From NCBI RefSeq assembly GCF_003838195.1, contig NZ_RCBY01000006.1:1-64000 (forward strand): a stretch of 64,000 nt of DNA. Reading direction: 5' to 3'. This DNA is from Okeania hirsuta. GTDB taxonomy: Bacteria > Cyanobacteriota > Cyanobacteriia > Cyanobacteriales > Microcoleaceae. A model generated the notes under the pieces. That model worked only from the letters and a program-made list of their open reading frames with translations. It did not search any database and was not told the origin of the DNA. Below, in pieces: positions 9,324 to 18,530 of the stretch; within the stretch, counting starts at the first letter, position 1; each line of letters begins with the position of its first letter. The position numbers were made by a program, and so were the translations under genes.

Positions 9324-10331
9324 AGTTTTTTTAGCTCAATCATCTAATTTAATTTCTTGACTCTAAGGTAAACTTTATTCCTGTTCTAGTGGCATCCTTA
9401 AATGACACTTCTTATACTGTCAGCTATAGAAATTAACACTTCAGTTATCATCTTTTTTATTTTTATCTGCCTATTTTATGTAAACATTCAGCTATTAGCA
9501 GTCAGCACTTCCCTGTGGGATGCTACGCAAACAGCAATCAGTAATCAATAATTACTTCTCAGGTTTGGCAAGGGAACACATGGCAGTAACTTTTTATTCA
9601 AAATCAATTTCAAAGGTTGCTTTTACCTTCCACAAAATTAGCTGAACTCCGCAGTTCCGACCTGATGCGGCTAGCTAATAGCTGGCTGCTGAATGCTGAC
9701 TATTTTATAGTAGAAGGAAGAAGGCTTTAATTATCTAGAAGAGAAGAAAAAATTTTGTTTTATCTGAGTTTTAAACTTTTGATATCAAATCCGGTAGCAT
9801 CTGTATAAAAGGGTGTATCTCATATTTGCAAAAATACTTTTTTCCTATATATTCCCTGTTCCCTATTCCCTGTTCCCTGTTCCCTAAAAGCGATAAATTT
9901 TTGGCTTTATTCAAAATTGAGATGCACCCGTATAAAATCTTTTGAAGTAGGAGTCAGGAATCAACCCACCCCTAACCCCTCCCAGGAGGGGAACTCAGGA
10001 GTCAAGAGGGAAAAAAATTTATAAAGATTTGGTAATGGTGAAGATGGAGAATGTTTTTATACCAAATTCAACGGATTTGATATGATATATCTTAATACCA
10101 AATCTCAAAAAGTTTGCTATATATCTTTGTAATGTGGAGATAGGGAGATGGGGAGTTAGGCAGTAGTTATATAGCAATCAAACATAGGATTACTATTCAG
10201 AAATGGTATAACCTTTCCTGAGACTGCTATATTTTCAAAGTTAATTTACTTTACTTAGATAAACACAAAAATTGCTCATTATCTGTCATTGTGGATAGCA
10301 GGTTTCACCACAAAATAATTCCCTTTCTTGT
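9324..10331. repeat. Intergenic region with several repeat families
   Basis: No gene seen. 9488-9542 matches, in reverse, the repeat at about 57025-57082 (GGGATGCTACGCAAACAGCA core). 9722-9790 is a diverged copy of the ATCAAAAGCTTAAAACTCA unit. 9811-9929 is a MITE listed separately. 9963-9990 is another copy of the CCCCTCCCAGGAGGGG repeat. Confidence 0.5.
9811..9929. mobile_element. MITE family with GGGTGCATCTC ends, copy 1
   Basis: A 119-bp element beginning GGGTGTATCTCATATTTG and ending CAAAATTGAGATGCACCC. A perfect 8-bp direct repeat, GTATAAAA, flanks it (9803-9810 and 9930-9937). The centre is a heptamer array built on TGTTCCC. Copies 2 and 3 are at 35309-35430 and 39762-39883. No coding capacity. 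Confidence 0.88.
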
Positions 10332-10802
10332 TTACCGAAGGTGAGCAAACCAAAACTGTAATTCTTGACGACAAACAGATTCCATTATTCCTCCCAATAC
10401 AGCCAGACGATGATGAGAAAAAACACTATCTGGAAAATTAGCAACAGTTCGTATTGTGCCAGTTTTCGGATCGTCTGCTCCATAAACCAATAAACCTATT
10501 CTTGCCTGCAATATTGCCCCCGTACACATCGGGCAAGGTTCGAGATTAACGTAGAGAGTACATTTATTTAAGTGCCAATTCCGCAAAATTTGTCCCGCTT
10601 GTCGCAAAGCCAATATTTCTGCATGAGCAGTAGGGTCAAAATCTCGCTGCCGTCGGTTTTGAGCTTCTGCAATCAACTTGCCATCTGAGTTTACTATGAC
10701 AGCTGCAACTGGTACTTCTCCAGCATTACCAGCAATTTTGGCCAATTCTAATACTCGACTCATCCACTTTTGATGGACTAGATAACTTGGATGGTCAATC
10801 AT
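10332..10802 (-). CDS. tadA: tRNA-specific adenosine deaminase TadA
   Basis: A 156-residue cytidine/deoxycytidylate-deaminase fold protein. It converts A34 to inosine in the tRNA-Arg(ACG) anticodon. The zinc site is complete: HAE at residues 60-62 with the catalytic Glu62, and PCPMC at 89-93. The TadA hallmarks GEVPVAAVIV (29-38) and CTGAILQARI are present. Length and ATG start are normal. The gene stands alone, divergent from menB. Guanine deaminase is a less likely alternative. Confidence 0.9.
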   Translation of the reverse strand: MIDHPSYLVHQKWMSRVLELAKIAGNAGEVPVAAVIVNSDGKLIAEAQNRRQRDFDPTAHAEILALRQAGQILRNWHLNKCTLYVNLEPCPMCTGAILQARIGLLVYGADDPKTGTIRTVANFPDSVFSHHRLAVLGGIMESVCRQELQFWFAHLR

Positions 10803-11195
10803 CTAAAATCTCCGATAAAACCTGACAGGATTTTAGCAATAGACTTGGGCTTAGACAATCTAGCAACTTGTTTATCTAACAATAGTGCAGGATAGCGGAA
10901 ATAACTGACCAGACAAAATCCTAAAACAATTACAAATCAATACTTTTGACTTTTAACTTCCATGTAGTGGTACTAGGTCGTTGTTCACCTGGGACGGGAG
11001 AAAACTTAAATCCATCAACCATAGTACAACAAGAAAATACTAGTTCAATATAAGCAGGATGTTAAAGGATTGACTAAAAAACAGGTGGTATTACAGTAAA
11101 TCGAAATAATAAGGTTTGAGATTAGTTAAATAAAGCTGTTAGATATCTAGTAACCTGGTGTACTGAAAACAAAATATCTATCAACTTCTAAAAAT
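10803..11195. other. Intergenic region between divergent tadA and menB
   Basis: Nearly 400 bp that should carry both promoters. AT-rich, with no clear operator, hairpin or ncRNA seen. Confidence 0.4.
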
Positions 11196-12044
11196 ATGAG
11201 TAATCAGCCTTTGCAAATAAAATGGCAAATTGTTAAAGAGTATAGCGATATTCTTTACCACAAAACTGATGGAATTGCCAAAATAACTATTAATCGTCCC
11301 CACAAACGCAATGCTTTTCGTCCTAAAACTGTGTTTGAACTTTATGATGCTTTTGTTGATGCTCGTGAAGATCCAAATATTGGAGTAGTTTTATTTACAG
11401 GTGCTGGACCTCACACAGATGGTAAGTATGCTTTCTGTGCTGGTGGAGACCAAAGTGTAAGAGGTACAGCAGGTTATGTTGATGAGACTGGAGTACCACG
11501 ACTGAATGTATTGGACTTACAACGCTTAATTCGTTCCATGCCCAAAGTTGTCATTGCTTTAGTTGCTGGATATGCTATTGGGGGGGGTCATGTTTTGCAT
11601 ATTATTTGTGACTTAACTATTGCTGCTGACAATGCAATTTTTGGTCAAACTGGACCTAAGGTAGGTAGTTTTGATGGTGGGTTTGGGGCAAGTTATTTAG
11701 CTAGAATAGTTGGTCAGAAAAAGGCACGAGAAATTTGGTTCCTCTGTCGGCAGTATACAGCTCAAGAAGCTTTGGAAATGGGCTTGGTTAACTGTGTTGT
11801 ACCTATAGAGGAACTAGAAATAGAGGGCATTAACTGGGCTTCAGAAATTCTGGAAAAAAGCCCGATCGCTATTCGTTGTCTCAAAGCTGCTTTTAATGCT
11901 GACTGTGATGGGCAAGCTGGTCTACAAGAATTGGCTGGTAATGCTACTCTTCTTTACTACATGACAGAGGAAGGAGCTGAAGGTAAAAAAGCATTCCTAG
12001 AAAAACGACCTCCAGACTTTCGCAGATACCCTTGGTTACCTTAG
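11196..12044 (+). CDS. menB: 1,4-dihydroxy-2-naphthoyl-CoA synthase
   Basis: A 282-residue crotonase-fold enzyme. It cyclises o-succinylbenzoyl-CoA to DHNA-CoA in phylloquinone synthesis. It shows the MenB signatures [14 protein letters not shown] (about 30-43), the oxyanion-hole region [39 protein letters not shown] and the conserved C-terminal [10 protein letters not shown]. It is the cyanobacterial/plastid-type protein. The TAG stop overlaps the first bases of a MITE at 12042-12186. It is separated by more than 9 kb from the other men genes. Assignment is firm. Confidence 0.95.
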   Translation: MSNQPLQIKWQIVKEYSDILYHKTDGIAKITINRPHKRNAFRPKTVFELYDAFVDAREDPNIGVVLFTGAGPHTDGKYAFCAGGDQSVRGTAGYVDETGVPRLNVLDLQRLIRSMPKVVIALVAGYAIGGGHVLHIICDLTIAADNAIFGQTGPKVGSFDGGFGASYLARIVGQKKAREIWFLCRQYTAQEALEMGLVNCVVPIEELEIEGINWASEILEKSPIAIRCLKAAFNADCDGQAGLQELAGNATLLYYMTEEGAEGKKAFLEKRPPDFRRYPWLP

Positions 12045-12186
12045 AGATTGTTTGTCAAGAATTATAAAGTGTTTTTACTCCTCACCAATTCAGTATTTCA
12101 AAGCACAAAGTTTGGGATAAATAACCAAGTAGTTACAATTTAAAGAGCGTTCTTTTCCCTTACAAAACTTTACAAAAAGTCTCTTA
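12042..12186. mobile_element. MITE-like element, AGAGACTGTTTGTAAAG ends, copy 1
   Basis: A 145-bp unit including the flanking TA dinucleotides, with imperfect inverted ends GAGATTGTTTGTCAAG and AGAGACTTTTTGTAAAG. It is homologous, in reverse orientation, to 42920-43063. Both share an internal GGTTATTTATCCCA block and AAAAACACTT near one end. It abuts the menB stop codon. Confidence 0.75.
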
Positions 12187-12307
12187 GAGTCAGGATAAAA
12201 ATGTAGCTTTTTTTTGACATGGATAAGTTACTGAGACCTTAACTTATATTTCTCATAATAACTAACCCCAATTTTGTTAGTTAGTTGAGCTAAAAAAAAT
12301 TGGAGAC

Positions 12308-12366
12308 AAACCTTGTTCTTATAGATAGAAGGGTATCAAGTACCCTCTTGAAAGAAACAAGGCTTT
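12308..12366. terminator. Candidate bidirectional hairpin terminator
   Basis: Outer arms CCTTGTT (12311-12317) and AACAAGG (12356-12362) enclose an inner stem with GGGTA and TACCC around the loop TCAAG. CTTTT follows on the right. It lies between the convergent menB and 12378-12593 genes, where a shared terminator would be expected. Confidence 0.55.
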
Positions 12367-12377
12367 TAACTTTCATT

Positions 12378-12593
12378 TTAGGTAAAACTAACTACTTCCA
12401 AATTTTGATCGATTTGCTGATTCCAGATAGCTATACTCTCAAGATTTTCCCAGGATTTATTGAAGGGAGATGAAGCTAACGAACAGGCTTTCCAATTACT
12501 TTCAACTGGTGTAGTTAACTTTTGACAAACACCACCACGTCTTCCTTCTGGTAAATAGTATCGGCAATTACGACAAACTAAAGTGGGTTTCAT
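12378..12593 (-). CDS. Small Cys-containing conserved protein (71 aa)
   Basis: An intact 71-codon frame with an ATG start. Cysteines in CRNC (residues 7-10), GVCQ and ACSL suggest a small metal- or redox-active fold. The motif YYLPEGRRGGVCQ followed by PVESNWKACSLASSPF resembles a cyanobacterial small-protein family of unknown function. There are no membrane segments. It is convergent with menB across a shared hairpin. Function not known. Confidence 0.65.
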   Translation of the reverse strand: MKPTLVCRNCRYYLPEGRRGGVCQKLTTPVESNWKACSLASSPFNKSWENLESIAIWNQQIDQNLEVVSFT

Positions 12594-13019
12594 AAAAAAT
12601 TTTCCTAAATTTAATTGAGTCTATCTTAATTATTTTGAATCCAAGAGACTCGTGGTTTTAATCTATTAAATCCATTGTGACACCTAGATTATGAATATCC
12701 CTATCAATTAAATAAAATTTATATTATTTTTATAATTACTTTATAAACAGAAACATTTATGCGAAATCTAGTACGTAAAAATGTATTAATTCATACATTA
12801 TTTCGGTAAACTTGATAGGGATCAAGTTAAAAGATAAGTCAGATCGAAGTAAAATAGATAATATTTAAACCAAGTAATGGAAAATATTTTTGGCTTAAAG
12901 CCCATAAAGATAGACTCAAAAAACTATCAAAAATTTCTAGTCACCCACTTAATATAAAAATTAATGTTTTTGTCTTTTCAATTACATTTGAGGAGTTAAA
13001 ATTATGAAATAATTAAAAA
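12594..13019. other. Intergenic region, no gene seen
   Basis: About 425 bp of AT-rich DNA between two minus-strand genes. No repeat family of this window was recognised, and no clear hairpin. Confidence 0.4.
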
Positions 13020-13580
13020 TTAACTTGATGACCACTGTTTAGTGGCACAAATTGCACATACTGACCAACGTTGAATTTCTCCCGGGGGTGTAGGACATTG
13101 GCATTGAGGACATAGAGGTAAACCTTGAAAGCGGGTATTGATAGTTTTAGCCCAATTTTTAAATGTGGTTTGAGGACTTTGATTTTTATGAGTCGAGTCT
13201 TTCAAGGTTGCTTTTTGAGATTTAGGAATCATGCTAGGATGCTGTAGCCAATCATTTTTGTCAGTTTGTCTCGATTGATGAGATTGAATTGTATGCCAGT
13301 GAGCAGCAGAAAACCGGATATTGTTTAGAGGTGTGGGTAAAAAATGATTGAGCTTATCTAAAAGTTGGGACACCCGAAAACTAAGTTCTTGAGATAAAGC
13401 AGCACTAGATGTTGCTACATATAAAACTTTTCCCTCTATATATAGAGGCTTAGTTTGGGTAGCCATAACTCCTAAAACTTGTTCCCAACATTCCATCAGT
13501 TTCAGAAACTGTTGTTGTTGAGGCGATCGCTCCATAATTTGGAGATAGCCTAAAATCTGATTGAGAGATTGAAAATCCAT
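13020..13580 (-). CDS. DUF721 (DciA-like) protein with C-terminal zinc-finger-like cysteines
   Basis: A 186-residue protein when started at the ATG at 13580. A longer frame to 13718 would overlap the divergent gene and adds no family sequence. The N-terminal half has the DUF721 pattern (MECWEQVLG, LYIEGKVLYVATSSAALSQELSFR, LLDKLNHFLP). The domain is shared with DciA replicative-helicase loaders and DnaA-related nucleic-acid-binding modules. A basic linker follows, then a Cys cluster CPQCQCP...CAICA near the end. I infer nucleic-acid binding, possibly in replication initiation. The exact role is unproven. Confidence 0.72.
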   Translation of the reverse strand: MDFQSLNQILGYLQIMERSPQQQQFLKLMECWEQVLGVMATQTKPLYIEGKVLYVATSSAALSQELSFRVSQLLDKLNHFLPTPLNNIRFSAAHWHTIQSHQSRQTDKNDWLQHPSMIPKSQKATLKDSTHKNQSPQTTFKNWAKTINTRFQGLPLCPQCQCPTPPGEIQRWSVCAICATKQWSSS

Positions 13581-13652
13581 AGTCGTTTTACAATAGTTGG
13601 GACATTCTATCTCAAATATAAAATTTATTGAGTCGGTAACAGGAGTTCTCAA

Positions 13653-14912
13653 ATGAGTCAAAGTTCTTTGGTTAAGTCCACTAAAAGCTCTACAGACCAA
13701 TTGAATCCCACTTTGCAAGCTGTAATGGACAGTTTAGATGTACAACTAGAAGCAGAATTAACAAGATATCGCAAGTACCGCAGGCGAACAGAACAATCAC
13801 AAGTTTCTCAGCAAAATAGTAATAAACAAATTTATAAAACACCCGAATTAATTTCTGTATCACCGGTAGATGACCAAACAGCATCCCCATTACCTTTATC
13901 AGAACCAAAATTATCACTAGAAGACTCTGAAATATCTAACACTTCCGCCAACAAAAATTCACCAGTAGCGATCGAACCTCCAACTCCATCAGAACTTACT
14001 ATGGCCAACAGAGCTGATGCAGAAAATCAGGATGGTGAGAAACAGAAATCTCAACTAGGTACAGATAATTCCACAGCGCCAGATGACAACCTTGAATCTT
14101 CAGAACAACTTCTACAGAGTCTAGACAAATTAAAATCCCGTCGTCAGGAGCAACCTACTTACTTAGCAAGTTTGTTTACTCCTCTAGGAATAGTTTCCAT
14201 GTTTCTATTTTTGATTTCTTGTACAACTTTGGGTTATGTTGTGATGAATCCATCAGGTCTGAAAAATCTTGGTTTAGACCGTTTGTTAAAAGATACTTCA
14301 GCTCAAAAAGATACAGATGATACTACTGGTGGTAATGGTCAAAATAGAGAGGACCAACCTTTACCAAAATCTCCTGACTTGGCATCTCAAGAATTTGTAG
14401 ATTTAGATTTGAATACCCTAAGTAATGTTAATCCTAAATCTAGCCAGTTTCCATCTCCCACTGCAACATTGAAACCTGTGGTACCACCTCCAATATCCGG
14501 AAGTACTAATACTGTGGCACAACCTACTTATAAACCAAGGGCAGAACTTGATAATCTCAGCAGCACCTTATTGCCTCAGTCTACTCAATCTCCTAATCAA
14601 CAATCTGTTGTAACTACTCCATCTTCTCCAGTACCATCTCCAACAGTAAAAAATTCTGACAGTTCTGAAATAACTACTCCTATACAGTCAGATAATGGTT
14701 GGTATTATGTTGTTGTAGATTATGTGAATGAAGAGTCTTTGTACAATGCACAGCAAATAGTCTCAGATGCTTATATTCGTGAAACGACTAATGGTATGAA
14801 GATACAAATGGGGGCTTTTTGGGACCCAGAAAAAGCAAAGAAATTTCTCCAAGAATTACGGCAGGAAAGAGTTGATGCGAAATACTATAAGTTACCACCT
14901 GAGAATTATTAA
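13653..14912 (+). CDS. Single-pass membrane protein with long Ser/Pro/Thr-rich linker
   Basis: A 419-residue protein. AGGAG seven bases before the ATG supports the start. It has an N-terminal cytoplasmic region (about 1-170, charged and Gln/Ser-rich), one transmembrane helix (about 176-198, LGIVSMFLFLISCTTLGYVV), and a low-complexity Pro/Ser/Thr linker (about 215-345). A compact C-terminal domain of about 70 residues begins GWYYVVVDYVNEESL and contains KIQMGAFWDPEKAKKFLQEL. That end resembles SPOR-type peptidoglycan-binding repeats in layout, but this is inference. It is divergent from the DUF721 gene, with 72 bp between them. It may work at the cell wall or septum. Confidence 0.7.
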   Translation: MSQSSLVKSTKSSTDQLNPTLQAVMDSLDVQLEAELTRYRKYRRRTEQSQVSQQNSNKQIYKTPELISVSPVDDQTASPLPLSEPKLSLEDSEISNTSANKNSPVAIEPPTPSELTMANRADAENQDGEKQKSQLGTDNSTAPDDNLESSEQLLQSLDKLKSRRQEQPTYLASLFTPLGIVSMFLFLISCTTLGYVVMNPSGLKNLGLDRLLKDTSAQKDTDDTTGGNGQNREDQPLPKSPDLASQEFVDLDLNTLSNVNPKSSQFPSPTATLKPVVPPPISGSTNTVAQPTYKPRAELDNLSSTLLPQSTQSPNQQSVVTTPSSPVPSPTVKNSDSSEITTPIQSDNGWYYVVVDYVNEESLYNAQQIVSDAYIRETTNGMKIQMGAFWDPEKAKKFLQELRQERVDAKYYKLPPENY

Positions 14913-15698
14913 AATGACTTGGGCAAATAATTTTAGCTACCAGTCAGAATTGAAAAGTTAACTCTGTTGAAGTAATAGGTAATATGATGTAGTTGATATG
15001 GATTGAAATATCACTACTAACTACTGAAAAAAGAATCAACTGGATACAGAGCTAAGAAACTTAACCCGTAGAAATGGAAAAATGCTTTGAGTCTGGCAAG
15101 CCTTCATCCATCAATAGACATCTCCTCCAAAAGAGGGAATAGGCAATAGATAATAGGTAATAGGGGAAATAATTGATAATTTATGGATAATAATTGATTT
15201 TATTTTTGATTCTTACCAGAGGTCTAATAGGCTTTTAATGCATCAGTTTTGACTTCTGCGAAGCAGTTAGCTTATTGACTACTAAATTATAGTGAGGTAT
15301 TTCACCAGATTTATATGACTCCTAAAGCTTATTTTCGGCGTTGCATATTTGGGGGATAAATTGTAGGTTCACATGAAAGAGTAAGTAGGCTTTACCTATT
15401 CCTAAAAAATTCATCTCTGAATTCAGCAGCCCTATTTTATTACTCAATTAACTTAAGCTATAGACAGGTAGATTAGGACAGAGACTAATGATGCTCCAAA
15501 TCAGGGGGGTAGTTGTGTATAGTAATGCTAAAGGAAGCACCGGGAGTGTGGGGAACACCGGGAGTGTGGGAGAAATTAAAAAATATATATCCTCACAATT
15601 ACCATGCAGGACTACCATCAGAGTAAATGTTTTTCTCGCTGTTCCCTGCTATAGATAAATCAAAATATAATAAATAATAATGAAGAGGGATAGTCTTT
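14913..15698. other. Intergenic region upstream of the PspA/IM30 pair
   Basis: About 785 bp without a gene. It holds a direct duplication of CACCGGGAGTGTGGG (15538-15572) and AATAGG-type short repeats at 15140-15170. GAAGAGGGA just before 15699 is a likely ribosome binding site. No recognisable operator. Confidence 0.45.
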
Positions 15699-16418
15699 AT
15701 GGGACTTTTAGACCGTGTTTGGCGGGTAATTCGTGCTAATATTAATACTTTAATTTCTGGTGCGGAAGATCCAGAGAAGGTTCTGGAACAGACAGTGACA
15801 GATATGCAAAATGACCTGGTGAAACTACGCCAGGCAGTGGCACAGGCGATCGCTACTCAAAAACGTACAGAACGACAATGTTCTCAAGCTCAGTCTACTG
15901 CAGATGAATGGTATAGGAGAGCGCAGTTAGCTCTGCAAAAAGGCCAGGAAAATTTGGCACGGGAAGCTCTAACTAGACGCAAATCTTACCAAGAAACTGC
16001 TAAATCAATGAAAATTCAGGTGGAACAGCAAAAACAGGTAATGGAAAAGCTGAAGCAAAATATGAGACAGCTGGAACAAAAAATTAGTGAGGCTAAACTA
16101 AAAAAGAATATGTATATTGCCAGGGCACGTTCTGCTAAGGCCTCGGAAAAGCTAAATGAAATTTTGGGCACTGTGAATACTGGTAATGCTTTGAGTGCTT
16201 TTGAGAAGATGGAAGAGAAGGTAATGCAGCTTGAGGCTAAGTCTGAGGCGATCGCTGAGTTGGGAACTGATAGTTTAGAAAAACAATTTGCTTCTTTGGA
16301 AGAAGGTAATGATATTGAGACTGAGTTGGAGGCGATGAAGGCGGAAATGTTGCCTGGGGGAAGTAATTCTCAGTTACCAATTCAAGATAGTTCTAATCTC
16401 AGAAAAACAGAATCATAA
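15699..16418 (+). CDS. PspA/IM30 family membrane-remodelling protein, paralog 1
   Basis: A 239-residue, almost wholly helical coiled-coil protein that starts MGLLDRVWRVIRANIN, the amphipathic helix 1 which inserts in membranes. It carries the family block AEDPEKVLEQTVTDMQ (22-37) and RQAVAQAIATQKRTE. It ends with a loose polar tail and lacks the helix-7 extension found in Vipp1, so it is PspA-like. ESCRT-III-fold PspA/IM30 proteins oligomerise and protect or remodel plasma or thylakoid membranes. It is followed 458 bp later by a second paralog, so a recent or old tandem duplication is likely. Confidence 0.88.
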   Translation: MGLLDRVWRVIRANINTLISGAEDPEKVLEQTVTDMQNDLVKLRQAVAQAIATQKRTERQCSQAQSTADEWYRRAQLALQKGQENLAREALTRRKSYQETAKSMKIQVEQQKQVMEKLKQNMRQLEQKISEAKLKKNMYIARARSAKASEKLNEILGTVNTGNALSAFEKMEEKVMQLEAKSEAIAELGTDSLEKQFASLEEGNDIETELEAMKAEMLPGGSNSQLPIQDSSNLRKTES

Positions 16419-16876
16419 TTTGAAGATATATGGAATCAATTTACATGAATTATAGAGGTTTTCTTATTTGGGTTTAAACTATGAAGAAGAATCTGTCTTT
16501 TTACTTGAAGTATTCTAGCTACTCAAGATAACTAAGGTTCTGGGGATTCTTATTATACTGTTTTGCTTTAAACAAACTAATCTTGCTAAAGGACAAAGCA
16601 ACAGACTTTTTCTCATCCAGCTAAACCCATCTTCAATATTTCAGTCTTAATATTTATGTCCGATGTTTTTCGTTGATACTTAATCTAAAAATCATTACCA
16701 CTCAGCAAAGTCCTGATTTTTATGGGTAGTTCGCGGAGAAAGAAAGACTTAAAATGAATGTATAGCTATGGGGAGAGTATCCTTATCTATTACTAATGAA
16801 AAATTTGGCTTATAGTAGTTAGTATTGGCCAGTAAGAGCTAGAAGCTAAATTAAACATCAAAGGAAAAATAAAATT
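16419..16876. other. Spacer between the two PspA/IM30 genes
   Basis: 458 bp with no gene. Its length suggests the second copy has its own promoter. AAAGGA at about 16861 can serve as its ribosome binding site. No recognised repeat. Confidence 0.4.
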
Positions 16877-17644
16877 ATGGGATTATTTGATAGAATTGGT
16901 CGCCTTGTCAGAGCTAATGTTAATGAAATGGTAAGTAAAGCTGAAGACCCTGAGAAGGTTCTAGAGCAGTCTATTATTGATATGCAAGAAGATTTGGTAC
17001 AGTTGCGTCAGGCTGTTGCTAGTGCTATTGCTACTCAGAAACGTAGCCAACAACAATATAATCAAGCTCAATCTCAAGCTAATCAATGGTACTCCAGGGC
17101 ACAGTTAGCTCTACAAAAAGGAGATGAAAATTTGGCCAAGGAAGCTCTACAGCGTAAGAAGACTTATTCTGAGACAGCAGACACTGTAAAAGTATCTTTG
17201 GACAGTCAAACAAGTCAGGTAGAAGTTTTAAAGCGGAATTTAACTGCTTTGGAAGGTAAGATTTCTGAAGCTAAGGCGAAGAAGGATATGCTGAAAGCGC
17301 GAATGACTGCTGCTAAAACTCAGGAGCAACTCAATAATACCATGGGTTCTCTGAATACTAGCGGGGCAATGGCAGCTTTTGACAGGATGGAAGAAAAAGT
17401 TTTACAAATGGAGGCCCGTTCCCAAGCTACAGCAGAGTTAGCTGGTGGCAGTGGTTTGGAAGAGGATTTCCGAAAGTTGGAAGCTAGTAGTGATGTTGAT
17501 GATGAGTTAGCGGTGATGAAGGCACAACTCTCTGGAGGTTCTGTAAGTCAGAATCAACTACCTGCGTCAAATCAGGGTTCAGCAGAAAAATCGGAGGTTG
17601 ATGCTGAACTGGAAGATTTGCGTAAACAACTTGACAAAATGTAA
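16877..17644 (+). CDS. vipp1: Vipp1/IM30, thylakoid membrane biogenesis protein
   Basis: A 255-residue PspA-fold protein that starts MGLFDRIGRLVRANVN and has AEDPEKVLEQSIIDMQED and a long coiled coil. The C-terminal extension after a Ser/Gln-rich linker, VDAELEDLRKQLDKM, matches helix 7, which separates Vipp1 from PspA. Vipp1 forms rings and rods on membranes and is needed for thylakoid formation and maintenance in oxygenic phototrophs. Together with the upstream PspA-like paralog it gives the usual two-gene cyanobacterial set, here in tandem. Confident. Confidence 0.9.
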   Translation: MGLFDRIGRLVRANVNEMVSKAEDPEKVLEQSIIDMQEDLVQLRQAVASAIATQKRSQQQYNQAQSQANQWYSRAQLALQKGDENLAKEALQRKKTYSETADTVKVSLDSQTSQVEVLKRNLTALEGKISEAKAKKDMLKARMTAAKTQEQLNNTMGSLNTSGAMAAFDRMEEKVLQMEARSQATAELAGGSGLEEDFRKLEASSDVDDELAVMKAQLSGGSVSQNQLPASNQGSAEKSEVDAELEDLRKQLDKM

Positions 17645-17907
17645 TTTTTGTTTATTTTCTAAATGTGCTGATATTTCGGCAATACTTTGAGCCTTGATGG
17701 ATATTATAGCGATTTTCAAATATATAGACTACAGTGGCCTCCTAATCGATACTCCCTAATCCAAGAGAATTTTGTAGTCTACTTAAATGAAAAGTGTTAT
17801 AAGTATAATCTGTCAAGGCATTTTTCTGTTAAATTACACAATTTTGGGCAAAAATACTGAGGTTTTACTATTGGCATAGTTATCAGATTGGGCTATGTAC
17901 TATATGG

Positions 17908-18530
17908 GGTAGTGCAGAGCGCAAAGTGTGGGAATGGTAATTAGATCATTCCAGTTCCAAGGGGCGATATAGCTGCCGCTAGGCTCCGCCAACGCCAGCC
18001 CCGATCTTTGGGCTGCAGTATTGTCCTTGCGACTATGAACCCAAATCCAATTAAAGTAGGCGATACGCCTGACGCCACGCTCCGCGAACGCTAACCTCAC
18101 TGTTACTTCCGTTTGCTGCCAGACCTTACCAAACTTATTCTGGGGTGCGATGCCACCGACCTATCTGCTGTCGGACAATTCTATTAGTTCGTTCTAATTG
18201 CTGAGTCTGGTCTTTACCGATGATATGTTCTACTTCTGGTGGTAAAACTCGTTCATACCCACCCCAATCATCTGTATAATAATGTTTACAGCTAGTTTTT
18301 CCTTCTGTATTGGCGATTAATTCTGTATCGGAACTCGTGACTTTGTTTGCCAACTCTAGTAGCCAAAATTAATCCACGTTCTGGATCCTTGAGTCATGCC
18401 AATCCCACAATCCCCTTCTGTTAATTCATTTGCCTGAGAATGTTTTTGTGTCTTGAGTGCGTCTTACATTCTGGGGAGACCTCACCAATTAGCACTCGCT
18501 TTTTTTAGACGAATGACCAAAACTCATAAG
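17908..18530 (-). pseudogene. IS1-family transposase, C-terminal part (InsB-like), broken
   Basis: The fragments are in several frames: ELWSFV-type and DPERGLILATRVGK-type sequence (frame-shifted, about 18370-18525), HYYTDDWGGYERVLPPEVEH (18200-18290), TQQLERTNRIVRQQIGRWHR, FNWIWVHSR (about 18020-18050) and APWNWNDLIT. Two REP-like GC-rich tracts interrupt the domain (18060-18096 and 17960-17992). The one before YFNWIWVHS is also present at the same position in the copy at 43145-43312, so it predates the separation of the copies. Confidence 0.78.

Noticed and set aside
13581-13718. N-terminal extension of the DUF721 gene to 13718
   Set aside because: It would overlap the divergent gene at 13653, and the added residues have no family match. 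The internal ATG at 13580 fits better.
17900-18100. 66-codon minus-strand frame that looks like a gene
   Set aside because: It is the C-terminal end of the broken IS1-type transposase translated together with two REP tracts, not a separate gene.
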